A stretch of DNA of 34,654 nucleotides from an uncultured Pseudomonadota bacterium (GTDB lineage Bacteria; Pseudomonadota; Gammaproteobacteria; Steroidobacterales; Steroidobacteraceae). Position numbers and translations under genes: made by a program. The DNA is taken from assembly GCA_903927005.1 (NCBI GenBank), contig CAIYLH010000050.1:1-34654 (forward strand), given 5' to 3'. Shown here piece by piece: positions 1 to 8,510 of this stretch; position 1 is the first letter of the stretch, and every line of letters starts with the position of its first letter. A model generated the notes under the pieces. The model worked only from the letters and a program-made list of their open reading frames with translations. It did not search any database and was not told the origin of the DNA.

Positions 1-41
1 AATCTAATCGACTAAAACGCGCTCTCCGCAGCGAACAGAAC

Positions 42-56
42 TTGATTGCCAATCAA
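42..56. promoter_or_regulatory. Perfect 15-bp palindrome, candidate operator
   Basis: TTGATTG-C-CAATCAA is a perfect inverted repeat with 7-base arms around one central base. It lies about 150 bases upstream of the TetR-family gene in non-coding, relatively AT-rich DNA. It looks like a site for a dimeric regulator. It resembles an FNR box, but the TTGAT and ATCAA half-sites are five bases apart instead of four, so FNR binding is unlikely. The bound protein is unknown. Confidence 0.4.
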
Positions 57-181
57 TAGGTTGCAAACCACGGCTGCACAATTCTGCAGAAAAACGCCAC
101 TCCGCTACCGGCACTTTTGGCAGCAAAATCAAGGGTACCCCCATGCCGGGGCGCATGATATTACCGATAAGGAAATAACGC

Positions 182-193
182 TACCGTTTGGTA
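182..193. promoter_or_regulatory. TACC-N4-GGTA dyad just upstream of tetR-type gene
   Basis: TACC-GTTT-GGTA lies 13 bases before the start codon of the TetR-family gene. A degenerate copy of the left half (TTACCGATAAGG) sits about 20 bases further upstream. Short dyads of this kind next to a TetR gene often serve for autoregulation. The arms are only four bases, so this is a tentative call. Confidence 0.3.
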
Positions 194-206
194 ACTTATA
201 AAACCA

Positions 207-827
207 ATGAGTTTTCTTGGCAAGCTGCGCTTCAAGGATCAGACGTTCAAGCTACGTGAGAACGCGATCCTCGACGCGACCACCAAACTGCTGGCTGCCA
301 AGGGCTTCGACCTGATCACGATGGACGACGTCGCGGACGAGGTCGGACTGTCGAAGCCGAGTCTCTACAAGCACTTCAAGTCAAAGGAAGATCTGGTCAC
401 GGAGGCCATGATCCGTCTCGTCGACGAGGCGCTTGCGTACCTCGAGCAGCAGCCCGACACCATGAGTCCGCTGGAGCGACTGCGCTGCCTGCTGGAATGG
501 GCGTTGCGCGTGCGCCTTGGGGGAGGCATGCCGTTCCTGCCGTCCACCAGCGCGCATGTGCGCGCCTTTCTGACGCAGAGCCTGCGCTACGTTACCCGGG
601 CGCTTAAGCTCCACCGCCTATTGGATCAAGTGGTCAGCGATGCCAAGCGCAACGGTGAACTTGCGTCCGAACTGCCGAACGACGTAATCCTGTACAGCTT
701 CTACTCGCGCACGTGCGATCCCGCGGTCGAATACCTGCGCCTATATGGCAAGTACGACGACGACGCGATCGTCGCGCACATGCAATCCGTTTGTTTCGCC
801 GGCATCGGCACCCGGCCGCGTTCCTGA
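207..827 (+). CDS. TetR/AcrR family transcriptional regulator
   Basis: This encodes 206 residues, a normal length for a TetR-family repressor. The N-terminal DNA-binding domain spans roughly residues 15-65: a helix beginning near RENAILDATTKLLAAKGF, then the helix-turn-helix with the family signature MDDVADEVGLSKPSLYKHFKSK. The remaining 140 residues form the variable ligand-binding and dimerisation domain, whose ligand cannot be predicted. No target operon is co-oriented immediately downstream; the next genes are convergent (SDR, minus strand). It may regulate itself or a gene to the left of the window. The ATG at 207 is the only start that keeps the complete helix-turn-helix, and the upstream region holds two dyads (42-56 and 182-193). 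Confidence 0.9.
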   Translation: MSFLGKLRFKDQTFKLRENAILDATTKLLAAKGFDLITMDDVADEVGLSKPSLYKHFKSKEDLVTEAMIRLVDEALAYLEQQPDTMSPLERLRCLLEWALRVRLGGGMPFLPSTSAHVRAFLTQSLRYVTRALKLHRLLDQVVSDAKRNGELASELPNDVILYSFYSRTCDPAVEYLRLYGKYDDDAIVAHMQSVCFAGIGTRPRS

Positions 828-841
828 GACCGCGCCTACCG

Positions 842-860
842 GTGCCGCCTCAAGGCGCAC
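842..860 (+). terminator. Weak hairpin after the TetR gene
   Basis: GTG and CGCC pair with GGCG and CAC around a TCAA loop, with one bulged C. It begins 15 bases after the TetR stop codon. There is no T tract, so it may only be a weak intrinsic terminator. The rest of the 828-1010 gap between the convergent genes shows nothing else recognisable. Confidence 0.3.
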
Positions 861-1010
861 ACCCTGGGTAGAGAAGAGCCCCCCCCAGCGATCGTCGCAC
901 ACAGAGCCTGATCCACCGCGCTCAGAGGCCGATCCGCGCGAAGCTACTCGCCCCGGGGCACCACGTCGGCCAGCATGCGGGCAGCGAGATCGCAGGCGCA
1001 TGTACCGTCG

Positions 1011-1781
1011 CTAGAGTCGACTGCCGCCGGTCACCGGCACGACTTCGCCGGTCATGTACGACGCACCGGCACACAAGAACAGGATCACCTCGGCGTACTC
1101 TGACGGCTCACCGACCCGCGCAAGAGGGACGCTGGCCCGCGCCGCCTCGTGTATGTCGCCGAAAGAACACTCCCAATTTGAGTTCACATAGCCTGGCGCG
1201 ATGCCATTAACGCGCACCTCGGGCGCGAGTCCCCGCGCCATCTCGCGCGTCAGCCCGGCAAGGCCCGCCTTGGCGGTGGCATAGGCGCCGCTGCTGGCTC
1301 CGCCGCCTAGCGCGGCCACTGAAACCGTATTGACGATGGCCCCACGCGCAGCGCGCAGTTGCGGCGCAAGCGCGCGGGTCATCCAGAACGCACTCATCAG
1401 ATTGATACGTAGGATGCGGTCCCAGAAATCATCCGTGAGCGCGTCGATGTCCGCCGGCGGTATCGGCGTACGCGTACACGGCGCGCCGGCGTTGTTGACG
1501 AGATAGTCGAGGCCGCCGAGCAATTCGACTGCGCGACGCGCAACATCGGCAGCGGTCGCCGACTGGCTCAGATCCCCCGCCACCGGGTCGACCTTCAAGC
1601 CGTCGGCGCGAAGCCGCGCTACCGCTGCGTCAAGTGCAGGGCCGGCAAGATCGTTCATCGCCACATGCGCGCCGCTGCGTGCCAGCCGCTCCGCTGTCGC
1701 CAGACCAATGCCGGATGCACTGCCGGTTACCAGGGCGCGTCTTCCCTCGAGCCGAAACGTCACCGTCATCGCTTTGTCCAT
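1011..1781 (-). CDS. SDR family NAD(P)-dependent oxidoreductase
   Basis: A classical short-chain dehydrogenase/reductase of about 256 residues. Near the N terminus is the Rossmann cofactor motif TGSASGIG, followed by a conserved D in the NDLAG stretch. Further on are NNAG, the catalytic Ser region (VNTVSVAALGG) and the YATAK active-site motif (Tyr and Lys). The C terminus ends with the usual VTGG segment. The start at 1781 is chosen because GAGGGG lies six bases before this ATG; the ATG at 1787 touches that sequence and is less likely. The gene is last in the minus-strand arm GntR-MFS-SDR and probably oxidises a hydroxyl group of the imported substrate or an intermediate. Substrate and cofactor preference are not determined. 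Confidence 0.9.
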   Translation of the reverse strand: MDKAMTVTFRLEGRRALVTGSASGIGLATAERLARSGAHVAMNDLAGPALDAAVARLRADGLKVDPVAGDLSQSATAADVARRAVELLGGLDYLVNNAGAPCTRTPIPPADIDALTDDFWDRILRINLMSAFWMTRALAPQLRAARGAIVNTVSVAALGGGASSGAYATAKAGLAGLTREMARGLAPEVRVNGIAPGYVNSNWECSFGDIHEAARASVPLARVGEPSEYAEVILFLCAGASYMTGEVVPVTGGSRL

Positions 1782-1801
1782 GTCCATCCCCTCAAGTCGT
1801 A

Positions 1802-1831
1802 CTGCCGCCCGATCTATCAGACGGGCGGCAG
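1802..1831 (-). promoter_or_regulatory. Intercistronic hairpin between MFS and SDR genes
   Basis: CTGCCGCCCG and CGGGCGGCAG form a perfect 10-bp inverted repeat with a 10-base loop. It lies between the MFS stop codon (1854) and the SDR ribosome-binding site. No T tract follows on either strand. In the transcript it would form a very stable stem, which could act as a partial terminator, an RNA-processing barrier or a stability element giving unequal expression of transporter and dehydrogenase. Confidence 0.55.
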
Positions 1832-1853
1832 ACAACGATCCCCGGTGAGAAAC

Positions 1854-3095
1854 TCAGGCCTTGGCCGCACCGAGCTGCGGCTCTGACCAATCCAGCGGCG
1901 CGACCTTCGGCATGATGAGCACCCAGCCGACGAGGCCAAGCAGGTTGACGCCGGCGGCGAGCGCAAAGGCAAAATCGAACAGGCCTGTCGCCTGCACGAT
2001 GAAACCGGTGAGTACCGGCGCAACCAGACCCGCGGCGTTGCCCGCCGCGTTCTGCACGCCCACCCAGCGCGCGGTCGCCTGCGGCCCTGCAATGATTTGT
2101 GGGATTGCGAACAGGCCGGGGTACGAGGCGCCGCTGACGATCTCAAAGAGGAAGAGGGCGGCGACGGCACCTTCCCGCGGCAGCACCAGCATCGCGGCGA
2201 TGCAGACCACGCCTGCAATGTGATTTGCGGCCATGATGCTCTTGTAGATCAGCGTCGGACTGCGACCCTGACGAATCCAGTGATCAGCCGCCCAGCCCAT
2301 TGCCAGTGCGCTGATGGCGTTTAGCAGGTACGCGGACGAGGCGATCGTGACCATCGCGCCGAGCGAGAACCCGCGCGCCTTCACCAGGTAGAAGGGCAGC
2401 CACGAGACGATGAAGTAGTAGCTGTAGTTCGAGGCGAAATGTCCGACTGATGCGCCCCACAACGCGCGCTGACGCAAGATGCGCCCGAATGACGGCTGTA
2501 CCTGCGCCTGCGCCGCGCCTACCACGGCAGAGACCTTCGGCAGGGTGACCTTTCTCCAAGGAATCAGCCACAGCAGCGACAGGGCGCCGAAGATCACGAA
2601 CACGGGCCGCCAGCCGTAGGCAATCATTAGCGATCCACCGATCGCGGTGCCGACTGCCGGTCCGATCAGATATCCGCAACTGAGGATGCCGTTGGCGAGG
2701 CCGAGTCTGCCGACCTCCACCACCTGCGCAATGACTTTCGAGGCGCAGGGAAAGGCAGCGCTTTCCCCGATTCCGAGCAGGACCCGCAAGCCCAGCAGGG
2801 TTGCGAAGCTGCCGGCAAAGCCCGTGGCGAGGGTCGCGAGCGACCACAGTGCCACGCCCAGCGCGAGCACGCGATGCGCGCCGAATCGCTCGGCCAGCCA
2901 ACCCATTGCCGGCATGCAGGGGACATAGCCGAAGTAGAACGCTGACAGCAGCACGCCCAGCTGACCCTCCGTCAGATGCAACTGATCCTGCAGCATCGGC
3001 GCGGCCGTCGCGAGATTGCCGCGATCAATGTAGTTGATGAACACTGCGGTCGTGACAAGCAGGACGAGTCGGGTCGCATAACGGAAATCAGCCAC
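1854..3095 (-). CDS. MFS transporter, anion:cation symporter (ACS)-like
   Basis: A 12-helix major facilitator of about 413 residues. The N terminus has the pattern typical of the ACS group of organic-anion and sugar-acid importers: a first helix ending in INYIDRGNL, then FYFGYVPCMPAMGWLAERFGAHR, which contains the loop 2-3 motif. I place the start at the GTG at 3095, five bases after GGAGG. This overlaps the end of the upstream GntR gene by eight bases and implies translational coupling. An ATG at 3131 in the same frame would add 12 residues and lies deep in the GntR gene. Context with a FadR-type regulator, an enolase-superfamily enzyme and dehydrogenases points to import of an organic or sugar acid. 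The exact substrate is unknown. Confidence 0.88.
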   Translation of the reverse strand: MADFRYATRLVLLVTTAVFINYIDRGNLATAAPMLQDQLHLTEGQLGVLLSAFYFGYVPCMPAMGWLAERFGAHRVLALGVALWSLATLATGFAGSFATLLGLRVLLGIGESAAFPCASKVIAQVVEVGRLGLANGILSCGYLIGPAVGTAIGGSLMIAYGWRPVFVIFGALSLLWLIPWRKVTLPKVSAVVGAAQAQVQPSFGRILRQRALWGASVGHFASNYSYYFIVSWLPFYLVKARGFSLGAMVTIASSAYLLNAISALAMGWAADHWIRQGRSPTLIYKSIMAANHIAGVVCIAAMLVLPREGAVAALFLFEIVSGASYPGLFAIPQIIAGPQATARWVGVQNAAGNAAGLVAPVLTGFIVQATGLFDFAFALAAGVNLLGLVGWVLIMPKVAPLDWSEPQLGAAKA

Positions 3096-3852
3096 GGACA
3101 CCTCCAACTGCAGGTGCGACTGGTGCCGCACGTAATGCCTGCGCCTTGCGGTACTGTCGACGCAGGGCGTTCATGTAGTCAGTGAGGGCAGCGCAGGCGG
3201 CCTCGCCGTTGCGCGCCTCGAGCGCGCGGTGCAGGCGCTCGTGCTGTAGCGCCACCTGCCGTCGGTCGCGAAAGCGGAAAATCACGAGGTTGACCGCGGG
3301 CTGCAGCGAATCGAGCACGCCGGCGGCCGCGAACTCAAGCGCTGGATTTCCCGCAGCCTCAACGAGGGTGCGGTGAAAACGCACGTCAGAGGCGCAAAAA
3401 TCTGCATCCAGCAGCGCCGGATCGCGCTGCAGTCGGATTTCTTCCGCCATCGCGGCGAGTTGCTCGTCCGTGCGCCGCTGCGCGGCCAGCCCGCAACACA
3501 CGATTTCTATCTGCTGCCGAGCCTCGGCGATGTCGGCCAGCGTGAATTCGCCCATGGAGACGAGCAGGGCAGCGGCGGTCGCGACCAGTCCGCGCGCATC
3601 GTCACGCGACGGGCGATTGACGAAGGTGCCGCCGGTCGGGCCGCGACGCGAACGAATCAGGTTCTGGGCCGCGAGCCGCTTGAGCGCCTCGCGGATAGTT
3701 GGCCGCGACACGCTGAATCGTGCGGCGAGTTCCTCCTCGGTCGGCAAGCGCTCGTGCACCTGCAGGCGACCTTCCAGGATGGCGTCACGGATCTTCTCCG
3801 AGATCTGGCGCGCCAGCCCCTGCGTGACCAAGCCCTGATAGTCGATTGCCAT
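3088..3852 (-). CDS. GntR family regulator, FadR subfamily
   Basis: This encodes 254 residues. The N-terminal winged helix-turn-helix (about residues 12-80) has the GntR signature: an ISEKIRDAILEGRL helix, LPTEEELAARFSVSRPTIREALKRL, and the RGPTGGTFV wing. The C-terminal all-helical FCD domain (about 100-235) binds the effector; it contains aspartate and histidine residues of the kind that hold a metal in this group (for example the D and H in SDVRFHRTLVEAAGN). It is the first gene of the minus-strand arm and overlaps the MFS gene. The intergenic region holds a perfect FadR-type operator (3905-3919), so it most likely represses both arms until the substrate or an intermediate binds. Confidence 0.93.
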   Translation of the reverse strand: MAIDYQGLVTQGLARQISEKIRDAILEGRLQVHERLPTEEELAARFSVSRPTIREALKRLAAQNLIRSRRGPTGGTFVNRPSRDDARGLVATAAALLVSMGEFTLADIAEARQQIEIVCCGLAAQRRTDEQLAAMAEEIRLQRDPALLDADFCASDVRFHRTLVEAAGNPALEFAAAGVLDSLQPAVNLVIFRFRDRRQVALQHERLHRALEARNGEAACAALTDYMNALRRQYRKAQALRAAPVAPAVGGVRG

Positions 3853-3904
3853 GAACTGCCGGTGCCACCACGTCAGGGAGGGGTCGATCTTAGGTCACTC
3901 TACC

Positions 3905-3919
3905 ATTTGTCTGACAAAT
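3905..3919. promoter_or_regulatory. FadR-type (GntR) operator
   Basis: ATTTGTC-T-GACAAAT is a perfect 15-bp palindrome. It contains the core TTGTCTGACAA, matching the known FadR-subfamily pattern TNGTNNNACNA. It lies between the divergent GntR gene (start 3852) and the reductase gene (start 3973), where it could control both promoters. Confidence 0.82.
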
Positions 3920-3972
3920 TAGGGAATAATGCCGCCACGTCCCAAACAACCCGCCAAACGAAGAGGCCTCCC

Positions 3973-4959
3973 ATGTTCAAGGCACTGGTCATCAACAACG
4001 CTGACGGCAAGGTCTCCGCAGCAGTCGAGGAGGTCGACGAGTCGCGCCTGCCAGCCGGCAACGTCACCGTCGCCGTCGACTACTCGACGATCAATTACAA
4101 GGATGGCCTCGTCACGACCAGCGGCGGCGGACTGGTCAAGACCTTCCCGCATGTCCCGGGCATCGACTTTGCCGGCACCGTCATCGAAAGCTCCCACGAC
4201 GCGCACAAGCCAGGTGATCGAGTGGTGCTGACCGGCTGGCGAGTCGGCGAAATCCACTGGGGTGGCATGGCGCAAAAAGCCAGAGTCAACGGTGACTGGC
4301 TGGTGCCGCTGCCCAGCGATTTGAGCACACGCGACGCGATGGCGATCGGCACGGCCGGCTTCACCGCCATGCTCGCGGTGATGGCGCTCGAGGACCACGG
4401 CCTGACGCCGGCGGCAGGGGAGGTACTCGTGACCGGGGCCGCGGGCGGCGTCGGCTCCGTCGCGACGGCCATCCTCGCCCATCGCGGCTATCAGGTCGTC
4501 GCCTCAACGGGGCGATCCGACACCCACGACTACCTGCGCGCCCTTGGTGCGGCGTCCATCATCGACCGCGGGTCGTTCGCCGATCCGGCCAAGCGCCCGC
4601 TGGAAGGCGAGCGTTGGGCGGCGTGTGTGGATTCGGTCGGCGGCAATACGCTCGCACGCGTGCTGACCCAGACCCGCTACGGCGGCGCGATCGCTGCGGT
4701 GGGCCTCGCCGGTGGCGCGAAACTGGAGACGACCGTCATTCCGTTCCTGTTGCGCGGCGTGAACCTGCTGGGGATCGACTCGGTCATGTGCCCAGTGCCG
4801 CGCCGCGCAGCGGCGTGGTCGCGCCTGCGGACGGACCTGCCGCTGGAGAAGCTGCGCGCAATGACCAGCGTCGCGCCCCTCGGCGACGTCCCGCATCTGG
4901 CGGCGGAAATCCTCGCCGGCCGGGTACGCGGCCGCGTCGTCGTGGACGTCAACGCCTAA
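3973..4959 (+). CDS. MDR-family oxidoreductase, AcuI/YhdH-like
   Basis: A medium-chain dehydrogenase/reductase of 328 residues without zinc-ligand cysteines. It resembles the acrylyl-CoA reductase (AcuI) / YhdH quinone-oxidoreductase group. Visible motifs are NYKDGL near residue 41, PGIDFAGTV near 62-70 and the NADPH-binding loop TGAAGGVG near 154-161. AcuI reduces acrylyl-CoA to propionyl-CoA with NADPH, but other members act on other enones, so the substrate here is open. The ATG at 3973 is preceded by AGAGG at a good distance. The same frame stays open to 3373, but that stretch is antisense to the GntR gene and is not coding. It is the first gene of the plus-strand arm, 53 bases after the FadR-type operator. 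Confidence 0.87.
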   Translation: MFKALVINNADGKVSAAVEEVDESRLPAGNVTVAVDYSTINYKDGLVTTSGGGLVKTFPHVPGIDFAGTVIESSHDAHKPGDRVVLTGWRVGEIHWGGMAQKARVNGDWLVPLPSDLSTRDAMAIGTAGFTAMLAVMALEDHGLTPAAGEVLVTGAAGGVGSVATAILAHRGYQVVASTGRSDTHDYLRALGAASIIDRGSFADPAKRPLEGERWAACVDSVGGNTLARVLTQTRYGGAIAAVGLAGGAKLETTVIPFLLRGVNLLGIDSVMCPVPRRAAAWSRLRTDLPLEKLRAMTSVAPLGDVPHLAAEILAGRVRGRVVVDVNA

Positions 4960-4995
4960 GCCGCACGTCCCCTCCACCCGACCAAGAGCTGAGCG

Positions 4996-6363
4996 ATGAT
5001 GAAACGAGTCCCTGAGGCCGCCCGTGAAGTCGACGTCATCCACGAGACCGATGTACTCGTAGTGGGCAGTGGTCCTGGTGGTCTTGCCGCAGCGCTTGCT
5101 GCGGCGCGTGCCGGTGCACAGACAACACTGCTGGAACGCAACGGCTGCTTCGGCGGCAACATCACCCAGGTGGGCGTTGAGGGATTCGCGTGGTATCGCC
5201 ACGAAAAGACCGTCGACTGTGAGGGCATAGGCATCGAGTTCGAGGAACGCGCCAAGTCAATGGGCGCGGCAATGCCGGAGCCGCAGTCGCTGAGCCATGC
5301 ACTGGACGCGGAGATGTTCAAGTGGGTGGCGGACGTATTGGTCGCCGAAGCCGGCGTCGTGCCGATGCTGCATCGACTGTGCGTCGCGCCAATTATCCTC
5401 GACGGCGAAATGCGTGGTGTTATCACTGAGAGCAAGGCGGGCCGCGAGGCGATCCTCGCCCGGCGTGTCATCGATGCGACCGGTGACGCAGACCTTGTGC
5501 ACCGAGCGGGCGCGCCCGTGATCAAGCCGCCGAAGGAACAGCTGATGGCGGCATCGGTAATGTTCTCGATGAGCGGGGTCAACAAAACACGCTTCATCGA
5601 ACAGGTAAAGGCCGATCCACAAACCTACGCCGACTGGGTTGGCAATGGCGAATGGAACATCGAGACGACCGGTAAGGAGGACGCGCTATTTTCGCCGTTC
5701 CTGCGCAAGCCATTCAAGCAGGCAGCGGCCGCGGGGGTCATCCCGGCGAACCTGACTACGATCGCCGGCACCTGGGGAGCCGTCAGCGACCAGGGCGACC
5801 TGACCTATCTCAACCTGATCCATCTGCCGGCCATCGACGGTACCGATCCCAATGACCTGACCGCAGGCGAAATCGAGGGTCGCCGCCAGGCGATCCACGC
5901 GATCGAGGCGTTGCGGCGCTACATGCCAGGCTGCGAACAGGCCAAGCTGCGGAACTTCGGAATGACGCTGGGCATACGCGACACGCGCAAGATCGACGCG
6001 CTGTACAACATGACCGGCCACGACGTTCGCGAGCAGGGGCGCTTCGATGACGCCATCGGCATCTTTCCGGAGTTCATCGACGGCTACGGCATCCTGATCC
6101 TGCCGACGACAGGACGTTACTTCCACGTGCCGTACCGCTCGCTCGTCCCGCGGGGTATCGGCAACCTGCTGGTCGCCGGACGCAGTATCGGTGGCGACAA
6201 GGTATCGCACGCGGCGGTTCGCAACATGATGTGCTGTGCCGTGAGCGGCCAGGGCGCGGGCGTCGCCGCGGCCGTCTCGATCCAGCGTAACGAACCGTTT
6301 GACCGGCTGGACATCAGCGCGGTACAGGGCGAGCTCCGACGCCAGGGCGCGAGGATTCAGTAA
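4996..6363 (+). CDS. FAD-dependent oxidoreductase (FAD_oxidored family)
   Basis: A 455-residue flavoprotein. The N-terminal dinucleotide-binding motif is VVGSGPGG (residues 22-29), followed by [14 protein letters not shown], typical of the FAD_oxidored family. A second FAD contact lies at ATGDADL, and the C terminus carries the closing motif [21 protein letters not shown], followed by a Cys pair. No signal peptide is evident. Members of this family often sit in sugar and sugar-acid catabolic clusters, but few have a known reaction. It lies 36 bases after the reductase gene and 55 before the enolase-superfamily gene, so the three probably form one operon. The electron acceptor and substrate are unknown. 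Confidence 0.88.
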   Translation: MMKRVPEAAREVDVIHETDVLVVGSGPGGLAAALAAARAGAQTTLLERNGCFGGNITQVGVEGFAWYRHEKTVDCEGIGIEFEERAKSMGAAMPEPQSLSHALDAEMFKWVADVLVAEAGVVPMLHRLCVAPIILDGEMRGVITESKAGREAILARRVIDATGDADLVHRAGAPVIKPPKEQLMAASVMFSMSGVNKTRFIEQVKADPQTYADWVGNGEWNIETTGKEDALFSPFLRKPFKQAAAAGVIPANLTTIAGTWGAVSDQGDLTYLNLIHLPAIDGTDPNDLTAGEIEGRRQAIHAIEALRRYMPGCEQAKLRNFGMTLGIRDTRKIDALYNMTGHDVREQGRFDDAIGIFPEFIDGYGILILPTTGRYFHVPYRSLVPRGIGNLLVAGRSIGGDKVSHAAVRNMMCCAVSGQGAGVAAAVSIQRNEPFDRLDISAVQGELRRQGARIQ

Positions 6364-6418
6364 ACTTGCCACCGGTCGTTTCCGGCCGCCCCGCCAATGC
6401 CGCACCGAGGCCCTGTCG

Positions 6419-7531
6419 ATGACGCTACGCATTACCAAGCTTGAGACCTTCGCCAACGAATTTGTCTGTTTCGTGAAGCTGACGACGGACTCCGGCGCCA
6501 TCGGCTGGGGACAGACCTCGACCTACAACGCCGACATCAGTGCAACGATCTTCCACCGGCAGGTCGCGCCCTGGGCGCTGGGCTCCGACGCACTGGCCAT
6601 CGAGCCGCTGCTGGAGCGGATCCAGGAACGCGAGCACAAGTACCCCGGCAGCTACCGCTGCCGTGCAATGGCCGGCCTGGACACGGCTATGTGGGACCTG
6701 CGTGGCAGGCTCGAGGGCAAGCCGGTCGTGGAACTGCTAGGCGGCAAACCCCGCCGGCTGCGCGCCTATGCGTCGTCGATGAAGCGTGACATCACCCCTG
6801 ACGAGGAAGCCGACCGGCTGGTGCGGCTGCGCGACGAGCAGGGATTCGACGCGTTCAAGTGGCGCGTCGCGGCAGAATGCGGACGGGACGTCGATGAATG
6901 GCCGGGCCGCACCGAGGCGATTGTGCCGCGGGTTGCACGCGCGCTAGGCACCGGCGTTGCAAAACTTGTCGACGCCAACAGTGGCTTCTCGCCGCGCAGG
7001 GCCATCGAGGTCGGCCGATTGCTGGAAGCCGAGGGCATCAGCCACTTCGAGGAGCCGTGCCCGTACTGGCAACTCGAGCAAAGCAAGGAAGTCACCGACG
7101 CGCTGGAGCTGGACGTTACCGGCGGCGAGCAGGACTGGGAACTGGCCACGTGGGAACGGATGATAGCGATGCGTGCAGTGGACATCGTCCAGCCCGACGT
7201 GATGTACATGGGTGGCATGGTCCGAACTTTGAAAGTCGCTGCCATGGCGGACGCCGCCGGACTTCCGTGCACGCCGCATAGCGCCAACCTGTCGCTGGTA
7301 ACGATCTGCACGATGCACCTGCTCGGCGCTATCCCTAACGCGGGCAAGTACCTTGAGTTTTCGATAGAGGGCGACGACTACTATCCGTGGCAACAGGACC
7401 TGTTCCTTGGCGATCCATATGCGGTCGAGGCCGGCCACCTGCAGATTCCCGCCGGTCCGGGCTGGGGCGTCGAGATTAATCCTGAGTGGCTCGCGCGCGC
7501 CACCTACCAGTGCAGCGAACTATCACGCTGA
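6419..7531 (+). CDS. Mandelate racemase/muconate lactonizing enzyme family protein
   Basis: An enolase-superfamily enzyme of 370 residues, likely an acid-sugar dehydratase or racemase. The second barrel strand has K147-W-R149, where many relatives have K-x-K. Metal ligands are expected at D185 (VDANSG), E211 or E212 (HFEEP) and E237 (GGEQD). D260 (QPD) and H287 (TPHS) look like the His-Asp general-base dyad of the mandelate racemase subgroup, and E313 sits on the last strand. The segment [13 protein letters not shown] after the KxR motif is distinctive. The ATG at 6419 is selected because homology to the N-terminal capping domain begins at [11 protein letters not shown]. It is the last gene of the plus-strand arm and meets the LysR gene tail to tail with one base between stop codons. 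Confidence 0.9.
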   Translation: MTLRITKLETFANEFVCFVKLTTDSGAIGWGQTSTYNADISATIFHRQVAPWALGSDALAIEPLLERIQEREHKYPGSYRCRAMAGLDTAMWDLRGRLEGKPVVELLGGKPRRLRAYASSMKRDITPDEEADRLVRLRDEQGFDAFKWRVAAECGRDVDEWPGRTEAIVPRVARALGTGVAKLVDANSGFSPRRAIEVGRLLEAEGISHFEEPCPYWQLEQSKEVTDALELDVTGGEQDWELATWERMIAMRAVDIVQPDVMYMGGMVRTLKVAAMADAAGLPCTPHSANLSLVTICTMHLLGAIPNAGKYLEFSIEGDDYYPWQQDLFLGDPYAVEAGHLQIPAGPGWGVEINPEWLARATYQCSELSR

Positions 7532-7532
7532 C

Positions 7533-8465
7533 TCACTTCCCAGTACGGGCCTGCGGCAACCCGCGACTCCAATAGGCCGGGGCGGCATACAAGGCTTTCA
7601 GGTAGGCGATGAATGCAGTGACCTTCGCGGGCACGTAGCGCTGCTGCGGATAGACGGCCTGGATGTCGTAGTCGGCGATTTCGTGCTCCTGCAGCACAGT
7701 CACCAACTCACCCCGGCCAATCGCCGCCTGGACCTCCCACGTCGAGCGCCAGCCCAGCCCAAGCCCCTGCAGCATCCAGTCATACAGGAGCTCGCCGTCG
7801 TTGCAGGAGAGGTTGCCCCGCACCGGCACCGACGCGACTCGGTCACCCTCCCTGAACGTCCAGCCCCGCTGCTGGCTACGACTGGAGTTCAATGTCAGGC
7901 AGTTATGCGCAAGCAGGTCATCGGGAGTCCGCGGCGTCCCGTGCCGTGCAAGGTAATCTGGCGCAGCGCATACCACTCGTCTATTGGGATGTAGTTTCAC
8001 GACGACGTAATTCGGGTCGCTGACCAGACCGATCCGGATCGCAACGTCGGCGCGCTCCTCGACAAGATCGACGACGCTGTCCGTCAGCGTGAACGAAAGG
8101 CGGATACCGGCATGACGCTGCATGAACTGCGGCGCGTGCGGGGCCACGTGACGGCGCCCGAACCCGGCTGGCGCCGAGACGGCTAGCGTGCCGCTGACAC
8201 TGCGCCGACTGCGGGCAATGCTCAGTTCCAGATCGTCAAAGTCACGCAGCGTGGCCCGGCAGTCTTCGACGAACCGCTCACCAACCTCGGTGAGCCGCAA
8301 GCCGCGCGTCGACCGGTGCATCAACTTGACGCCCAGACGCTCCTCCAGGGCACTGAGTCGGCGCCCCATGACGACCGGCGTTACCCCTTCCTCAGCCGCC
8401 GCCGCCGCGAATCCACGCTTGTCCGCGACCAGAACAAAGCTGCGCAACTGGGTATGTCGGTCCAT
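7533..8465 (-). CDS. LysR family transcriptional regulator
   Basis: This encodes 310 residues, the usual LysR length. The N-terminal winged helix-turn-helix begins at MDRHTQLRSFVLVADKRGF and continues through the ALEERLGVKLMHRSTRGLRLTEVG segment. The effector-binding domain starts near residue 90 (GTLAVSAPAGFGRRHVAPH). The start is the ATG at 8465, preceded by GCAGGAG at a good distance; the frame is open to 8618, but the extra residues are low-complexity and not LysR-like. It diverges from malate synthase, with a perfect 10-bp inverted repeat between them, so it is the probable regulator of that gene. The effector is not known; a glyoxylate-shunt intermediate would be reasonable. Confidence 0.92.
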   Translation of the reverse strand: MDRHTQLRSFVLVADKRGFAAAAAEEGVTPVVMGRRLSALEERLGVKLMHRSTRGLRLTEVGERFVEDCRATLRDFDDLELSIARSRRSVSGTLAVSAPAGFGRRHVAPHAPQFMQRHAGIRLSFTLTDSVVDLVEERADVAIRIGLVSDPNYVVVKLHPNRRVVCAAPDYLARHGTPRTPDDLLAHNCLTLNSSRSQQRGWTFREGDRVASVPVRGNLSCNDGELLYDWMLQGLGLGWRSTWEVQAAIGRGELVTVLQEHEIADYDIQAVYPQQRYVPAKVTAFIAYLKALYAAPAYWSRGLPQARTGK

Positions 8466-8510
8466 CGGCTGACTCCTGCACACGGTAGAGACCCACGTTA
8501 CTATAGGCCG

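Noticed and set aside
42-56. FNR box reading of TTGATTGCCAATCAA
   Set aside because: The half-sites are separated by five bases, whereas FNR needs four, so I list it only as a palindrome of unknown use.
3373-3972. Open 200-codon extension upstream of the AcuI-like gene
   Set aside because: It runs antisense through the GntR gene, has no family similarity, and the real start at 3973 has a good ribosome-binding site.
3919-4482. Minus-strand open frame of 187 codons within the reductase gene
   Set aside because: It is a shadow of the reductase coding sequence with no recognisable domain; GC-rich DNA gives many such frames.
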